This document shows positions 7,061-14,791 of a DNA stretch of 19,789 bases, in pieces (position 1 is the first letter of the stretch; each line of letters opens with the position of its first letter). Origin of the DNA: DASQDN01 sp035630195. GTDB taxonomy: Bacteria > Acidobacteriota > Terriglobia > Bryobacterales > Bryobacteraceae. A model generated the notes under the pieces. That model was not told where the DNA came from. It searched no databases and worked only from the letters and a program-made list of their open reading frames with translations. The stretch covers positions 1 through 19,789 of the forward strand of contig DASQLD010000427.1 of assembly GCA_035630195.1 (NCBI GenBank). Reading direction: 5' to 3'. A program made the position numbers and the translations under genes.

Positions 7061-8235
7061 TCCGCTACCGCGATTATCGCCTGTTGGTAGCGGGCAACTT
7101 CCTGTCGAGCCTCGGCTTCCAAATGTTGTCCGTGGCGGCTGGATGGGATCTCTACCAGCAAACGAAGTCCGCTGTTGTTTTGGGGAATGTAGGATTCGCG
7201 CAGGTGGCGCCTTTCCTTCTCTTCGCGCTATTCGCCGGTCACTACGCTGACACACACGATCGCCGCAAGATTCTCACCTTCACACAAATGTTGTTCGTAT
7301 CCGCGTCCCTACTGCTCACGCTCTCAGGCTTGTCCGTCTACCTCATTTATGGCTGCCTGTTTCTCACCGCTACTGCGCGTACGTTTCAGGGGCCAGCGCG
7401 CTCTGCCATGATCCCCAATGCCGTGCCGCCGGAGTTATTGCGCAACGCCATCACGTGGGCCACAAGCGCACATGAAATTGCCAGTGTGACCGGGCCGGCG
7501 GTTGCAGGCATCGTGCTAGCGTACTCAGGCAGTAAAGCCGTCTATCTTGCGCAAGGAGTCTGTGCGCTAGCTTCCTTTGTCTGTTTCTATATGGTTAAGC
7601 CGAAGCCGCAAATCGCTCCCCAGGCGCAGACCCTGACGGTGCGTTCCCTTCTCAAGGGAGTACGCTTTGTCTGGCGCAATAAGCTGATTCTTTCAACCAT
7701 GTCACTCGACATGTTCGCCGTGCTTTTTGGCGGCGCGACAACCTTATTGCCGATCTTTGCCGTCGAAATTCTCGGGACAGATGCGCGTGGCCTTGGCTGG
7801 CTCCGCGCCGCGCCCTCCATCGGAGCTATGATCATGGCTTTGACTCTGACACACGCCTTTAGAATTGAGCGAGCCGGCCGCGCACTGCTCCTCGCTGTCG
7901 CTGCATTCGGAGTCGCCACCATCGTCTTTGCGATCTCCCGATCGCTATGGTTGTCGTTCGCGTCGCTCGTCCTGGCAGGCGCATTCGACAACATCAGCGT
8001 AGTCCTGCGTCATTCTCTAATTCAGACAGAAACGCCTGATTACGTTCGCGGTCGCGTGCTGGCAGTCAACAACATCTTCATCAATTGCTCGAACCAGCTC
8101 GGAGCCGTCGAGTCTGGTTGGGCCGCCGCATTGCTCGGAACCGTCCCCAGTGTTGTTTTCGGCGGCGTGGCAACCATTGCCATCGTCGTCACTTTTGCTC
8201 TTCGGTTTCGCCAGTTGCGCCATTGGCGTCATTAG
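7003..8235 (+). CDS. MFS transporter (MFS_3/EntS-like exporter)
   Basis: A 410-residue inner-membrane protein with about 12 hydrophobic segments. The opening RYRDYRLLVAGNFLSSLG and the loop 2-3 motif A, GHYADTHDRRK (about 85-95), are typical of the MFS_3 group, which contains siderophore and drug exporters such as EntS. Substrate is not evident. The start is uncertain: ATG 7003 lies inside the signal-peptide coding region of the divergent QW-repeat gene (58-bp overlap), and an in-frame TTG at 7042 would shorten the overlap to 19 bp. Neither has a clear ribosome binding site. The 3' end overlaps the mgtC-like gene by 47 bp on the opposite strand. Confidence 0.9.
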   Translation: MFQSEPATEVASKLDAYASFRYRDYRLLVAGNFLSSLGFQMLSVAAGWDLYQQTKSAVVLGNVGFAQVAPFLLFALFAGHYADTHDRRKILTFTQMLFVSASLLLTLSGLSVYLIYGCLFLTATARTFQGPARSAMIPNAVPPELLRNAITWATSAHEIASVTGPAVAGIVLAYSGSKAVYLAQGVCALASFVCFYMVKPKPQIAPQAQTLTVRSLLKGVRFVWRNKLILSTMSLDMFAVLFGGATTLLPIFAVEILGTDARGLGWLRAAPSIGAMIMALTLTHAFRIERAGRALLLAVAAFGVATIVFAISRSLWLSFASLVLAGAFDNISVVLRHSLIQTETPDYVRGRVLAVNNIFINCSNQLGAVESGWAAALLGTVPSVVFGGVATIAIVVTFALRFRQLRHWRH

Positions 8236-8641
8236 CCTCAGACTTTAAGGGGGCCAGCACACGCAGCGTAATCAAAGTAATCACGCTCAGAATTACTGCG
8301 ACATCATACGATCGGAGCGCTGAGGCAACACCGATAGCTCCAGTTGCCCAAAGGCTCGCAGCCGTCGCCGTGCCACGTACGGTTTCCCCTGTCTTGAGGA
8401 TCGCGCCGCCACCAATGAAACCCATTCCGGTAATCACGCCTTCAATGATCCTGGCGCGACCTTCCTGATGCCCTTCTAGTATGCCTTCCGTCGCCAGAAG
8501 GAAACCGCAACTGGCCACAGCAACAAGAGGGAACGTCCGAATGCCCGCGCTGCGATCACCCTTTTCCCTCTCCCAACCAATAGGCAATGCCAGGACATAT
8601 GCAATGCCCAGGTCGAGAAGGTGATTCAGAATAGGGGTCAT
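8189..8641 (-). CDS. MgtC/SapB-family membrane protein, short form
   Basis: From ATG 8641 the product is 150 residues with four or five membrane segments. Conserved family blocks are visible: ALPIGWEREKGDRSAGIRTF (about 18-37), ITGMGFIGGGAI with the following GTATAASLWATGAIGVA, and a charged hydrophilic tail. MgtC/SapB proteins sit in the inner membrane and are tied to magnesium and acid stress and to F-ATPase modulation in some bacteria. This one lacks the C-terminal ACT-like domain of Salmonella MgtC. The open frame continues upstream to 8827, but the extra 62 residues are not membrane-like and resemble nothing known, so an inner start is preferred; ATG 8665 is an alternative. The 3' end is antisense to the last 47 bp of the MFS gene. 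Confidence 0.87.
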   Translation of the reverse strand: MTPILNHLLDLGIAYVLALPIGWEREKGDRSAGIRTFPLVAVASCGFLLATEGILEGHQEGRARIIEGVITGMGFIGGGAILKTGETVRGTATAASLWATGAIGVASALRSYDVAVILSVITLITLRVLAPLKSEANDANGATGETEEQK

Positions 8642-9021
8642 TGGTAGATTATTGCGCGGTATCATCGCGAGGCTGACCGTAAACCCTTTCAAGCCGACGT
8701 GCGGCTTTCCTGCACCCGGCTTCACGATCATCTTCGTGGTGTAACTTGCGCGCAGCGTAGATGTATAAGTTCCTAACCCGTAGCTGCGCATTGGCGACGG
8801 ACCGCGTTTGCTGCCACAGCCATACAATCACGGTGGCAGTCGGTAGTACACAATTACATCGCGTTTAGGACCTGCCGGCAGCATGTCCCCGATTGAAAAT
8901 AGTTCCGTAGCCCAGGATTGAGCGTCGCGATAATTGCTTCAGGTACGTCCCGCTGTGCCGCGCATCCGTGAGTTCACCAGGCGCGTCTTCTCGGCTGCAG
9001 ACGATCCGCCGCGAACAAGTC
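8642..9021. other. 380-bp stretch without a confident gene; possible decayed coding remnant
   Basis: No intact gene recognised. On the minus strand two frames that meet at a GGGG run (8887-8890) read as plausible protein: VPEAIIATLNPGLRNYFQSG, then DMLPAGPKRDVIVYYRLPP ending at a TGA (8828-8830). This could be the tail of a frameshifted, shortened gene, but I cannot assign a family and chance is not excluded. Confidence 0.3.
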
Positions 9022-10305
9022 TCAAACCACTTCGCTCAGCTTCTTCGTCGCGCTAGGGAACTTGCCGATCTGGGCGCGTATTACTTCCTCACCCAGCGTC
9101 AAGTACAGATCTCCAACAGTACCGGCCAGCATGGAATGACGTCCGGTCTTCAAACGCCCACTGTGACCCGCTAGAATTGCAGCCATTCCGCTTGTCTTGT
9201 GGGAATTTGCCTCTGCATGCTCGTGTACATATACGACAAGAGTGTGATCCAGCAAATTGCCATCGCCTTCCGGAATCGACTTCAACTTTCCAAGCAGATA
9301 GGCAAACTCCTCGACGTGCCACCGGCACACGTCCCTCATGATCCGCTGACCTTCGGGAGTCGTGGCGCGTGTATGAGTATAGTCGTGATGACGCAGTGTC
9401 GTGTGCCCGAGCCAGGGAAAGCGCGTTAGACTCTGGCACTTAGTCAGCATATAGGAAGCAACCCGCGTTTGGCCGGAGGCGAGCGCGTGAACCAATAAGT
9501 CCGACTGCAACTTCGCGATCCGCGGCCAATCCCGCATGTCGCCCGCATCCTCAGGGCGCTCGATGTCATTGGCATACTCGGGCGGCAGACCCGCGATCGT
9601 GCGTTCGGCGCTGCGAACGGAGGTGAGATATTCATCGACGCGGAGTTTGTCCTCTTGCCCCAAGCGCGCGCTAAAAGCTGCAGCATCTTCGCGTACACAA
9701 TCGAGCACGCTTTTCTTACGCTCCATCCATCCAAGATCCTTAGCGCCGAAAAGCCGGTCGAACAGACGATGAGGAATCATTTCAGGAGGCAGCGGGCGGT
9801 CCCGCGCAGCCCAGCTCATGTTGCGGTGGATGCTCTCACCGAACGACTCCTGACAGACACCGACCTGCAAGGAGCGGAACCGTGACGCGCCGCCCACGCT
9901 TTGCGCAATCACCTGATCAATCGACGGCCCCCCTGCCCCCCGACCCGTGAAAGTTTCACCGGACATCAGGGAGCTCATGGCTCCGTGGTGCCCTTTGCCG
10001 TTCGGGTTGTCCAGGCCGCTAATGATATGAATGTCCTGCTTGAAGCGAGCTAGCGGCTCCAGGCAAGGGGTTATCTCAAACTCGGTTCCCGTTTCGCGCG
10101 GCATCCAATGATTCTCGACAATGCCGTTCCCGTTGAACCACAGAACAAAGCGCGATTCAATCGGCTTGGCGACTCCGGACGCGGCGCGGCTCAGCGTACC
10201 GTTGTCGTTGAACATGGCGTTCAAAGGAGGTAATCCTACCTGAACCGCAGCGCCACCCAGCGCTATTCCTCTGAGAAAGCTCCGCCGCGATACTGGGTTA
10301 CTCAT
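9022..10305 (-). CDS. Tat-exported DUF1552 protein
   Basis: From ATG 10305 the protein is 427 residues, the usual size of DUF1552. A twin-arginine signal (RRSFLRG, residues 7-13) with a Gly/Ala core directs export by Tat. Family blocks follow: LWFNGNGIVENHWMP, CLEPLARFKQDIHIISGLDN, HGAMSSLMSGETFTGRGAGG, the DEYLTSVRSAERTIAG helix, and a C-terminal LLDHTLVVYVHEHA part related to the DUF1501/sulfatase-like fold. The chosen start has AGAGGA about 9 bases upstream; the longer frame begins with TTG at 10353 and would bury the Tat signal. DUF1552 genes usually follow a DUF1592-type cytochrome gene, but here there is none: a tRNA lies upstream and a gene-poor stretch downstream. Biochemical function is unknown. 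Confidence 0.9.
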   Translation of the reverse strand: MSNPVSRRSFLRGIALGGAAVQVGLPPLNAMFNDNGTLSRAASGVAKPIESRFVLWFNGNGIVENHWMPRETGTEFEITPCLEPLARFKQDIHIISGLDNPNGKGHHGAMSSLMSGETFTGRGAGGPSIDQVIAQSVGGASRFRSLQVGVCQESFGESIHRNMSWAARDRPLPPEMIPHRLFDRLFGAKDLGWMERKKSVLDCVREDAAAFSARLGQEDKLRVDEYLTSVRSAERTIAGLPPEYANDIERPEDAGDMRDWPRIAKLQSDLLVHALASGQTRVASYMLTKCQSLTRFPWLGHTTLRHHDYTHTRATTPEGQRIMRDVCRWHVEEFAYLLGKLKSIPEGDGNLLDHTLVVYVHEHAEANSHKTSGMAAILAGHSGRLKTGRHSMLAGTVGDLYLTLGEEVIRAQIGKFPSATKKLSEVV

Positions 10306-10353
10306 GCCGTCAATCCTCTGGTGAATGTTACCTGTTCGGAAGGCGCCGTACAA

Positions 10354-10535
10354 GCTTTGCCTGGTTGTTGCTATAGGTCACACTCTGGCGGCGTTTCCCA
10401 AGAATGTCGGCGAAGCGTCCGTAGCCACGAAGTACAGAACTGACTAGTTCTGACAAGTCTTGAGAAGCTTCAATGCCTAAATGTTAGAACACTGCGTTGC
10501 TAAATGGGGGGACGAAAAAACTGTGGGTCGAAAAA
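10354..10535. other. intergenic region upstream of the DUF1552 gene
   Basis: No gene seen. It should contain the promoter of the minus-strand DUF1552 gene, though I find no convincing -35/-10 pair. An 18-bp inverted repeat lies at 10435-10452. T tracts on the minus strand just after the tRNA (complement of 10531-10535 and 10515-10520) may end tRNA transcription. Confidence 0.5.
10435..10452. promoter_or_regulatory. perfect inverted repeat, possible operator
   Basis: CAGAACT-GACT-AGTTCTG has a 7-bp perfect stem with a 4-base centre, placed about 130-150 bp upstream of the DUF1552 start codon. No T run follows on either strand, so it is not an intrinsic terminator. A regulator site is conjecture. 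Confidence 0.25.
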
Positions 10536-10610
10536 TGGAGCGGGAGACCGGGATCGAACCGGCAACCAACAGCTTGGAAGGCTGTGACTCTACCATTGAG
10601 TTACTCCCGC
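10536..10610 (-). tRNA. tRNA-Gly (anticodon TCC)
   Basis: The minus strand gives a full cloverleaf. The acceptor GCGGGAG pairs with CTCCCGC; the D arm is ACTC-AATGGTA-GAGT; the anticodon stem ACAGC/GCTGT holds the loop CTTCCAA with anticodon TCC; the variable loop is TGGTT; the T arm is GCCGG-TTCGATC-CCGGT. Discriminator T and an encoded CCA follow, for 75 bases in all. T-rich sequence after the CCA may serve as terminator. Confidence 0.97.
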
Positions 10611-10627
10611 TCAACTGATCTAGTTCT

Positions 10628-10656
10628 ATTGTAGGGGCTTCCGATTCACGCGTCAA
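10628..10656 (-). promoter_or_regulatory. sigma70-type promoter of tRNA-Gly
   Basis: On the minus strand TTGACG (10656-10651) and TACAAT (10633-10628) are separated by exactly 17 bases. The -10 box ends 17 bases before the first base of the mature tRNA, leaving a short 5' leader. It is the best promoter match in the window and lies within the upstream region of the divergent dioxygenase gene. Confidence 0.8.
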
Positions 10657-10696
10657 ACTTCTGGCCAACTAGGCTTTCTGCTATCCTCCGGATGGA

Positions 10697-11470
10697 ATGA
10701 GCCCCTTGGAAAAGAGACAGATCGAAACAGCCGGGTATGTTTCTCTGCCAGGGTTTATGTCTCCCGACCTCCTTGCGAGGCTGAGGGCACGCACAGAAGA
10801 ATTGTTCGAAGCCGAAGGCGAAAACGCCGGCTCTGAGTTTCGCCAGGAGCCCGGTTCCAGACGCCTTGCGAACCTCGTCGCGAAGGGTGAAGTTTTTGAG
10901 GAAATCGTGGCTCTGCCGGAGGTCTTGGAGTACATCGGGGCTGTGCTCGGAAAAGATTTCAAGTTGAGTAGCTTGAACGCCCGATCGGCAAATCCCCATT
11001 CCGACTCCTTGCAGCCGCTTCACGCCGACATGGGCGCGATTGCAGACGAACAAGGATATTGGGTTTGCAATACCGTATGGATGATCGACGACTTTACGCC
11101 GGAAAATGGCGCTTTGCGTATTATTCCGGGATCACACCTATGGAGAAAGCTGCCGCAATCGGAGCTTGCAGACTTGAAAGCCCGGCATCCGGAAGAGATA
11201 CTCGTGACCGGGACCGCAGGTACGGTGGTGGTCATGAACGCTCATTGCTGGCACGGCGGTACCGCGAACCGCACAGATTGCGATCGCTTGGCCATCCATG
11301 GATTTTACTGCCGCATTGATAAGCCGCAGCAGCAGTATCAGCGCGGTTTGATTCCAGAGACCACTCAGAGTCGTTTCCATCCTGCGCTGCGGCGAATTCT
11401 GGCTTTGGATGATCCCGAAAACGACAGATTGAGCAAGTCTGTTGACAAACCAAGCGGCTTCTTGCGGTGA
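10697..11470 (+). CDS. PhyH-family Fe(II)/2-oxoglutarate dioxygenase
   Basis: A 257-residue cytoplasmic protein of the phytanoyl-CoA dioxygenase family. The iron-binding facial triad is visible as H109-A-D111 in PLHADMGA and the distal H186 in WHGGTANRT; R197, eleven residues later, is the expected 2-oxoglutarate-binding arginine. Other family blocks are VWMIDDFTPENGALRIIPGS (128-147) and the LVTGTAGTVVVMNAHCWH strand. The substrate is unknown; PhyH enzymes hydroxylate small molecules and lipids, and some halogenate. The TGA overlaps the ATG of the methyltransferase gene (ATGA), so the two are likely translated as a pair. An earlier ATG at 10692 hits a stop at once. Confidence 0.92.
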   Translation: MSPLEKRQIETAGYVSLPGFMSPDLLARLRARTEELFEAEGENAGSEFRQEPGSRRLANLVAKGEVFEEIVALPEVLEYIGAVLGKDFKLSSLNARSANPHSDSLQPLHADMGAIADEQGYWVCNTVWMIDDFTPENGALRIIPGSHLWRKLPQSELADLKARHPEEILVTGTAGTVVVMNAHCWHGGTANRTDCDRLAIHGFYCRIDKPQQQYQRGLIPETTQSRFHPALRRILALDDPENDRLSKSVDKPSGFLR

Positions 11471-12021
11471 TGCCTTGTCTCCTACTTCTCGCAATGGTCC
11501 TGACAGCGGCTCTCGAGGCGCAAGTTCCACAGCCTCGCCGCCGACCGGATATCCACTTCGTACCCACAAGCGATCAAGCCGTGCAAGCTATGTTGAAGCT
11601 TGCAAAGGTCAAGAAGACCGACCTTGTATACGATCTCGGCTGCGGCGATGGCCGGATCGTGATCGCTGCCGCAAAACATTACGGGGCGCGCGGAGTCGGA
11701 ATCGACATCGATCCCGTAATGATTCGCAAAGCTCGCGAGAATGCCCGCTACGCAGGCGTCGAGGAACTGGTTCGTTTTGAGGAGAATGACCTGTTCGACG
11801 CCGAGATCAGCAAAGCGACGGTAGTGACACTCTACTTGCTCACGACAATCAACGTGAAGCTTCGTCCTAAATTGCAGCGCGAGCTCCGACCCGGAACCCG
11901 TGTGGTATCGAATACGTTTGATATGGGCGAGTGGAAGCCTAACAAGACCGTGTTCGTCGATCCAGGCGGCGTCGACAACCTTTATCTCAATCCGAAGCTC
12001 TTTCTGTGGATCATTCCTTGA
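11470..12021 (+). CDS. class I SAM-dependent methyltransferase with N-terminal signal-like segment
   Basis: A 183-residue protein from ATG 11470 (a GTG directly before it, at 11467, is a minor alternative). After a hydrophobic leader, MPCLLLLAMVLTAALEAQ, comes IHFVPTSDQAVQAMLKLAKV, then SAM-binding motif I VYDLGCGDGR and motif II GVGIDIDP. This layout resembles the small FAM173/ATPSCKMT-like lysine methyltransferases and their bacterial relatives. A leader on a SAM-dependent enzyme is odd, since SAM is cytosolic; it may act as a membrane anchor. The gene is coupled to the PhyH dioxygenase by ATGA, suggesting that both modify one substrate. Its last 11 bp overlap argR on the other strand. Family assignment beyond class I methyltransferase is inference. 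Confidence 0.85.
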   Translation: MPCLLLLAMVLTAALEAQVPQPRRRPDIHFVPTSDQAVQAMLKLAKVKKTDLVYDLGCGDGRIVIAAAKHYGARGVGIDIDPVMIRKARENARYAGVEELVRFEENDLFDAEISKATVVTLYLLTTINVKLRPKLQRELRPGTRVVSNTFDMGEWKPNKTVFVDPGGVDNLYLNPKLFLWIIP

Positions 12022-12442
12022 TATAGGACAACAACCGTTCCTGTAAATCGCGAGCAGTCGTTGTATCTGGAGTGACCACCATTACTGTATCGTCGCCGGC
12101 GATGGTGCCGACCACCTCGGGCCACTCCTCTTGGTCCAGTGAGACCGCGACAGAACTGGCATGTCCCGGAGCTGTCTTCAAGATCAGAATGTTTTGCGCC
12201 GAAACGGCATGCCAAAGGAACTCGGCGGCCATATATTCGATGCCGGGCCCGGTGGTGGCCTGCATCTGGCGATAACCTTCGGGGGTCTTCACGAGGCCGA
12301 GTTCGCGGATATCACGTGACAGCGTAACCTGCGTCGCGCTGATTTCCTGAGTGGCGAGTTCCTGAGCGAGTTGCTCCTGAGTATGAATCTTACGGTTCTT
12401 GATCAGGCGCAAAATTTGGCCCTGTCGGTAGGTTTTGTTCAC
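12011..12442 (-). CDS. argR: arginine repressor ArgR
   Basis: A 143-residue regulator, close to the usual 150. The N-terminal winged helix-turn-helix carries TQVTLSRDIRELGLVK (about 37-52), the signature of ArgR/AhrC. The C-terminal hexamerisation and arginine-binding domain has GTIAGDDTVMVVTPD (about 112-126) with the paired Asp residues that bind arginine. The start is GTG at 12442, 8 bp after argH, so it is the third gene of argF-argH-argR. With the ARG-box-like pair upstream of argF this suggests autoregulation of the operon. The stop overlaps the convergent methyltransferase gene by 11 bp. Confidence 0.95.
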   Translation of the reverse strand: MNKTYRQGQILRLIKNRKIHTQEQLAQELATQEISATQVTLSRDIRELGLVKTPEGYRQMQATTGPGIEYMAAEFLWHAVSAQNILILKTAPGHASSVAVSLDQEEWPEVVGTIAGDDTVMVVTPDTTTARDLQERLLSYIKE

Positions 12443-12450
12443 CTTCGGTG

Positions 12451-13833
12451 CTATTCGCTCATCGCCTTCAATCGCGACTCGGCAACGTTCAAAGCGGTCG
12501 CCACAGCTTCCGGCGCTGTGCCACCTGGCAGAGCGCGAGTTTTCATTCCTTCGACGGGATTCAGTAGAGCCGCCATCGGAGCTGTAAATTCAGGCGCGAA
12601 GGCCATCAAGGCTTCGGCTGTCCAATCGGCAGGTTCCTTCCTAGACCGCACGCTTTCAAGAACCAGACGGCCAACAATCTTATGGGCCTGATGGAATGCA
12701 GTTCCGTTGCGGGCGAGGGCTTCGGCAAGATCCGTTGCGACAACCCAGCTCTCTTCGGCGGCGGACAGCGGCAAAGCCGGCCGCAGTGTCGCCGTCTCAG
12801 TGACCACACGAATCATCCGAAGACAGCCGCGCAATTGATCGGCAGCGTCAAAGATTGGCTCCTTGTCTTCCTGCATGTCACGGTTGTAAGTCATTGGCAG
12901 CCCCTTCATCGTGACGAACAGCGACGACAAGCTTCCCCACACGCGCCCGCATTTGCCTCGAATCAACTCGAGCGAATCGGGATTCTTTTTCTGGGGCATC
13001 AGGCTGGACCCACTTGTGACCCCGTCGCCCAGTTCGAGCCATCCCCATTCCTCGCCGGAATACAGAATCCAGTCTTCGGCAAGACGGCTTAGATGCAGCA
13101 TCGTTGTCGATGCCGCATAAAGGAAATCGAGCGCCCAATCGCGATCCGCCTACACATCCATGCTGTTGGCGGTAATCGAATCGAACCCAAGATCTTTCGC
13201 AATTGCCTCACGATCGAAAGGGAAACCGCTTCCTGCTAGCGCGCCGGAGCCCAGCGGCATCACATTGACACGGGCGCGCGCTTGATCGAGACGCTGCCAG
13301 TCGCGCGCGAACATCTCGAAGTACGCAAGCAGATAGTGCGGCCACAGCACCGCCTGTGCCCGACGAAGGTGCGTGTATCCGGGGATCACGGCATCCTGAT
13401 ACTTACGCGCAAGCTTTAGCAGTTCACTGAGAAATTCAGTGAGTTCCAATTTGGCCGCATCGATTTCGTCACGCAACCACAACCGCGTATCGAGAGATAC
13501 CTGTTCGTTGCGGCTGCGACCTGTGTGAATTTTGTCGGCGAGTGCGCCGACTTTATCTTTCAGTTTACGGATGACGACAGTGTGTACATCCTCGTCGTCG
13601 GCGCCCTCAAAAAAAGCAGGTTTCCGAGCTTCCTCCCCGATTTCATCAAAAGCCGCGACAAGAGTGTCGATTTCCGAGGCCTCGAGAATTCCGACACGAC
13701 CCAATGCCCGCGCAAACGCCTGCGAGCCACGAATGTCGGCGTGAATTAGCCGCTTATCGAAATGCAGCGATCCCGAGAATTGCTCAAAGACCTCAGAAGG
13801 TCCGGTTTCAAAGCGGCCGCCCCAAAGCTTCAT
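12451..13833 (-). pseudogene. argH: argininosuccinate lyase gene interrupted by an in-frame TAG
   Basis: The frame from ATG 13833 to the TAG at 12451 would encode 460 residues with one internal TAG (13152-13150, codon 228). ArgH splits argininosuccinate into arginine and fumarate. The first part holds HTGRSRNEQVSLDTRL and the catalytic-His loop GYTHLRRAQ (H155), and ends in NSMDV. After the stop the same frame reads ADRDWALDFLYAASTTMLHL and then the flexible-loop signature GSSLMPQKKNP (275-285) with the catalytic Ser. The alignment around the stop (NSMD-x-x-x-DRD) is intact with no length change, so this is a point substitution, for example TCG to TAG. TAG also ends argF, argR's neighbour reading of argH itself, cvpA and glmM, so recoding is unlikely. 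argF ends 3 bp upstream. Confidence 0.93.
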
Positions 13834-13836
13834 CGT

Positions 13837-14769
13837 CTAGTCGAGCATCATCAGCAGCAGCGCCTTCTGCGCATGCAGCCGGTTTTCGGCCTGATCAAAC
13901 ATAATCGAATTCGGGCATTCTGTTACTTCGTCGGTAACTTCCTGGCCGCGTTTGGCTGGCAGACAATGCATGAACACCATATGGCTTGGCCCGGCAGCCA
14001 TTAAGGACTCGTTCACCTGGAATGGTTCGAAGATCCGCAGCCGTTCCTCCGCTTCAGACTCCTGCCCCATACTCGCCCACACATCCGTATAAACGGCATC
14101 GGCTGAGAAGACGGCTTCTCGGGGATCGCTCGTGACAACCACGGTTCCGCCAAAAGCGCGTGCCTGCTCGACGATTCTTGGGTTCGGTTCGTAACCGCGC
14201 GGGCATGCGACTCTAAATTCCATCTCTAAACGGGCACAACACAGCATCAGAGAATGCGCCACATTGTTACCGTCACCGATAAACGCCAGTTTCAGGCCCT
14301 TGAGGTTGGTGAACCTCTCTCTCAACGTAAAGATGTCAGCAAGGGCCTGACAGGGATGATACAAGTCACTCAAAGCGTTGATGACAGGAACCCGCGACCA
14401 ACTCGCAAGATCGTCAATGGTCTGCTGCTCGAAGACACGAGCGACGATACCATTCGTCCAGCGATCCAGGTTCCTGGCAACATCTTTGAGCGGTTCGCGA
14501 TCGCCAATCGGGCCAATGACAGTCACCGAGTCGCCACCGAGTTGCTTGATTGCCAATTCAAAGGTGAGCCGGGTACGAAGGGACGGCTTCTCGAACAACA
14601 GCGTTAAGTAACGCCGATCCAGCGACTTGGCATACCGCGCCGGCGTGCTCTTGACCTTCTCGGTCAATTCAAGGATGTAAGAAAGCTCGTCGCGAGTTAG
14701 ATCAAGATCGCTCTTTAAGTCGCGGGTCTGCGCTTTCCAAACCGGTGTACTTGAAAGAGTGGCAGCCAT
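13837..14769 (-). CDS. argF: ornithine carbamoyltransferase
   Basis: A 310-residue enzyme making citrulline from ornithine and carbamoyl phosphate. Motifs are FEKPSLRTR (59-67, carbamoyl-phosphate site), HPCQ (138-141), FIGDGNNVAHS for the second-domain nucleotide-like fold, DVWASMG (229-235, ornithine loop) and HCLPA (268-272). The DxxxSMG and HCLP motifs point to a true ornithine enzyme rather than N-acetyl- or N-succinyl-ornithine transcarbamylases. A perfect GGAGG lies 6 bases before the ATG. It is the first gene of argF-argH-argR. argG and the early pathway genes are not in the window. Confidence 0.96.
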   Translation of the reverse strand: MAATLSSTPVWKAQTRDLKSDLDLTRDELSYILELTEKVKSTPARYAKSLDRRYLTLLFEKPSLRTRLTFELAIKQLGGDSVTVIGPIGDREPLKDVARNLDRWTNGIVARVFEQQTIDDLASWSRVPVINALSDLYHPCQALADIFTLRERFTNLKGLKLAFIGDGNNVAHSLMLCCARLEMEFRVACPRGYEPNPRIVEQARAFGGTVVVTSDPREAVFSADAVYTDVWASMGQESEAEERLRIFEPFQVNESLMAAGPSHMVFMHCLPAKRGQEVTDEVTECPNSIMFDQAENRLHAQKALLLMMLD

Positions 14770-14775
14770 GACGAA

Positions 14776-14780
14776 CCTCC
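14776..14780 (-). promoter_or_regulatory. strong Shine-Dalgarno of argF
   Basis: On the minus strand AAAGGAGG precedes the argF ATG with a 6-base spacer. It is the clearest ribosome binding site in the window and fixes the argF start at 14769. Confidence 0.85.
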
Positions 14781-14791
14781 TTTCGGCGCGC

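Noticed and set aside
7061..7255. 65-residue N-terminal extension of the QW-repeat protein
   Set aside because: It is low-complexity, Arg/Pro-rich, antisense to conserved MFS codons, and would place the signal peptide in the interior.
8642..8827. 62-residue N-terminal extension of the MgtC/SapB protein
   Set aside because: No membrane character and no similarity to the family's N-terminus; the family begins with the hydrophobic helix just after ATG 8641.
10477..10668. 63-codon minus-strand frame over the tRNA
   Set aside because: It reads through tRNA-Gly and its promoter; it is an artefact.
13150..13152. TAG recoded as an amino acid (pyrrolysine or suppressed stop) in argH
   Set aside because: Several neighbouring genes end properly at TAG, and no amber-suppressor tRNA or pyl gene is seen here; a point mutation or sequence error is simpler.
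14254..14607. 117-codon plus-strand frame inside argF
   Set aside because: A shadow of argF, which has all catalytic motifs and a strong ribosome binding site on the minus strand.
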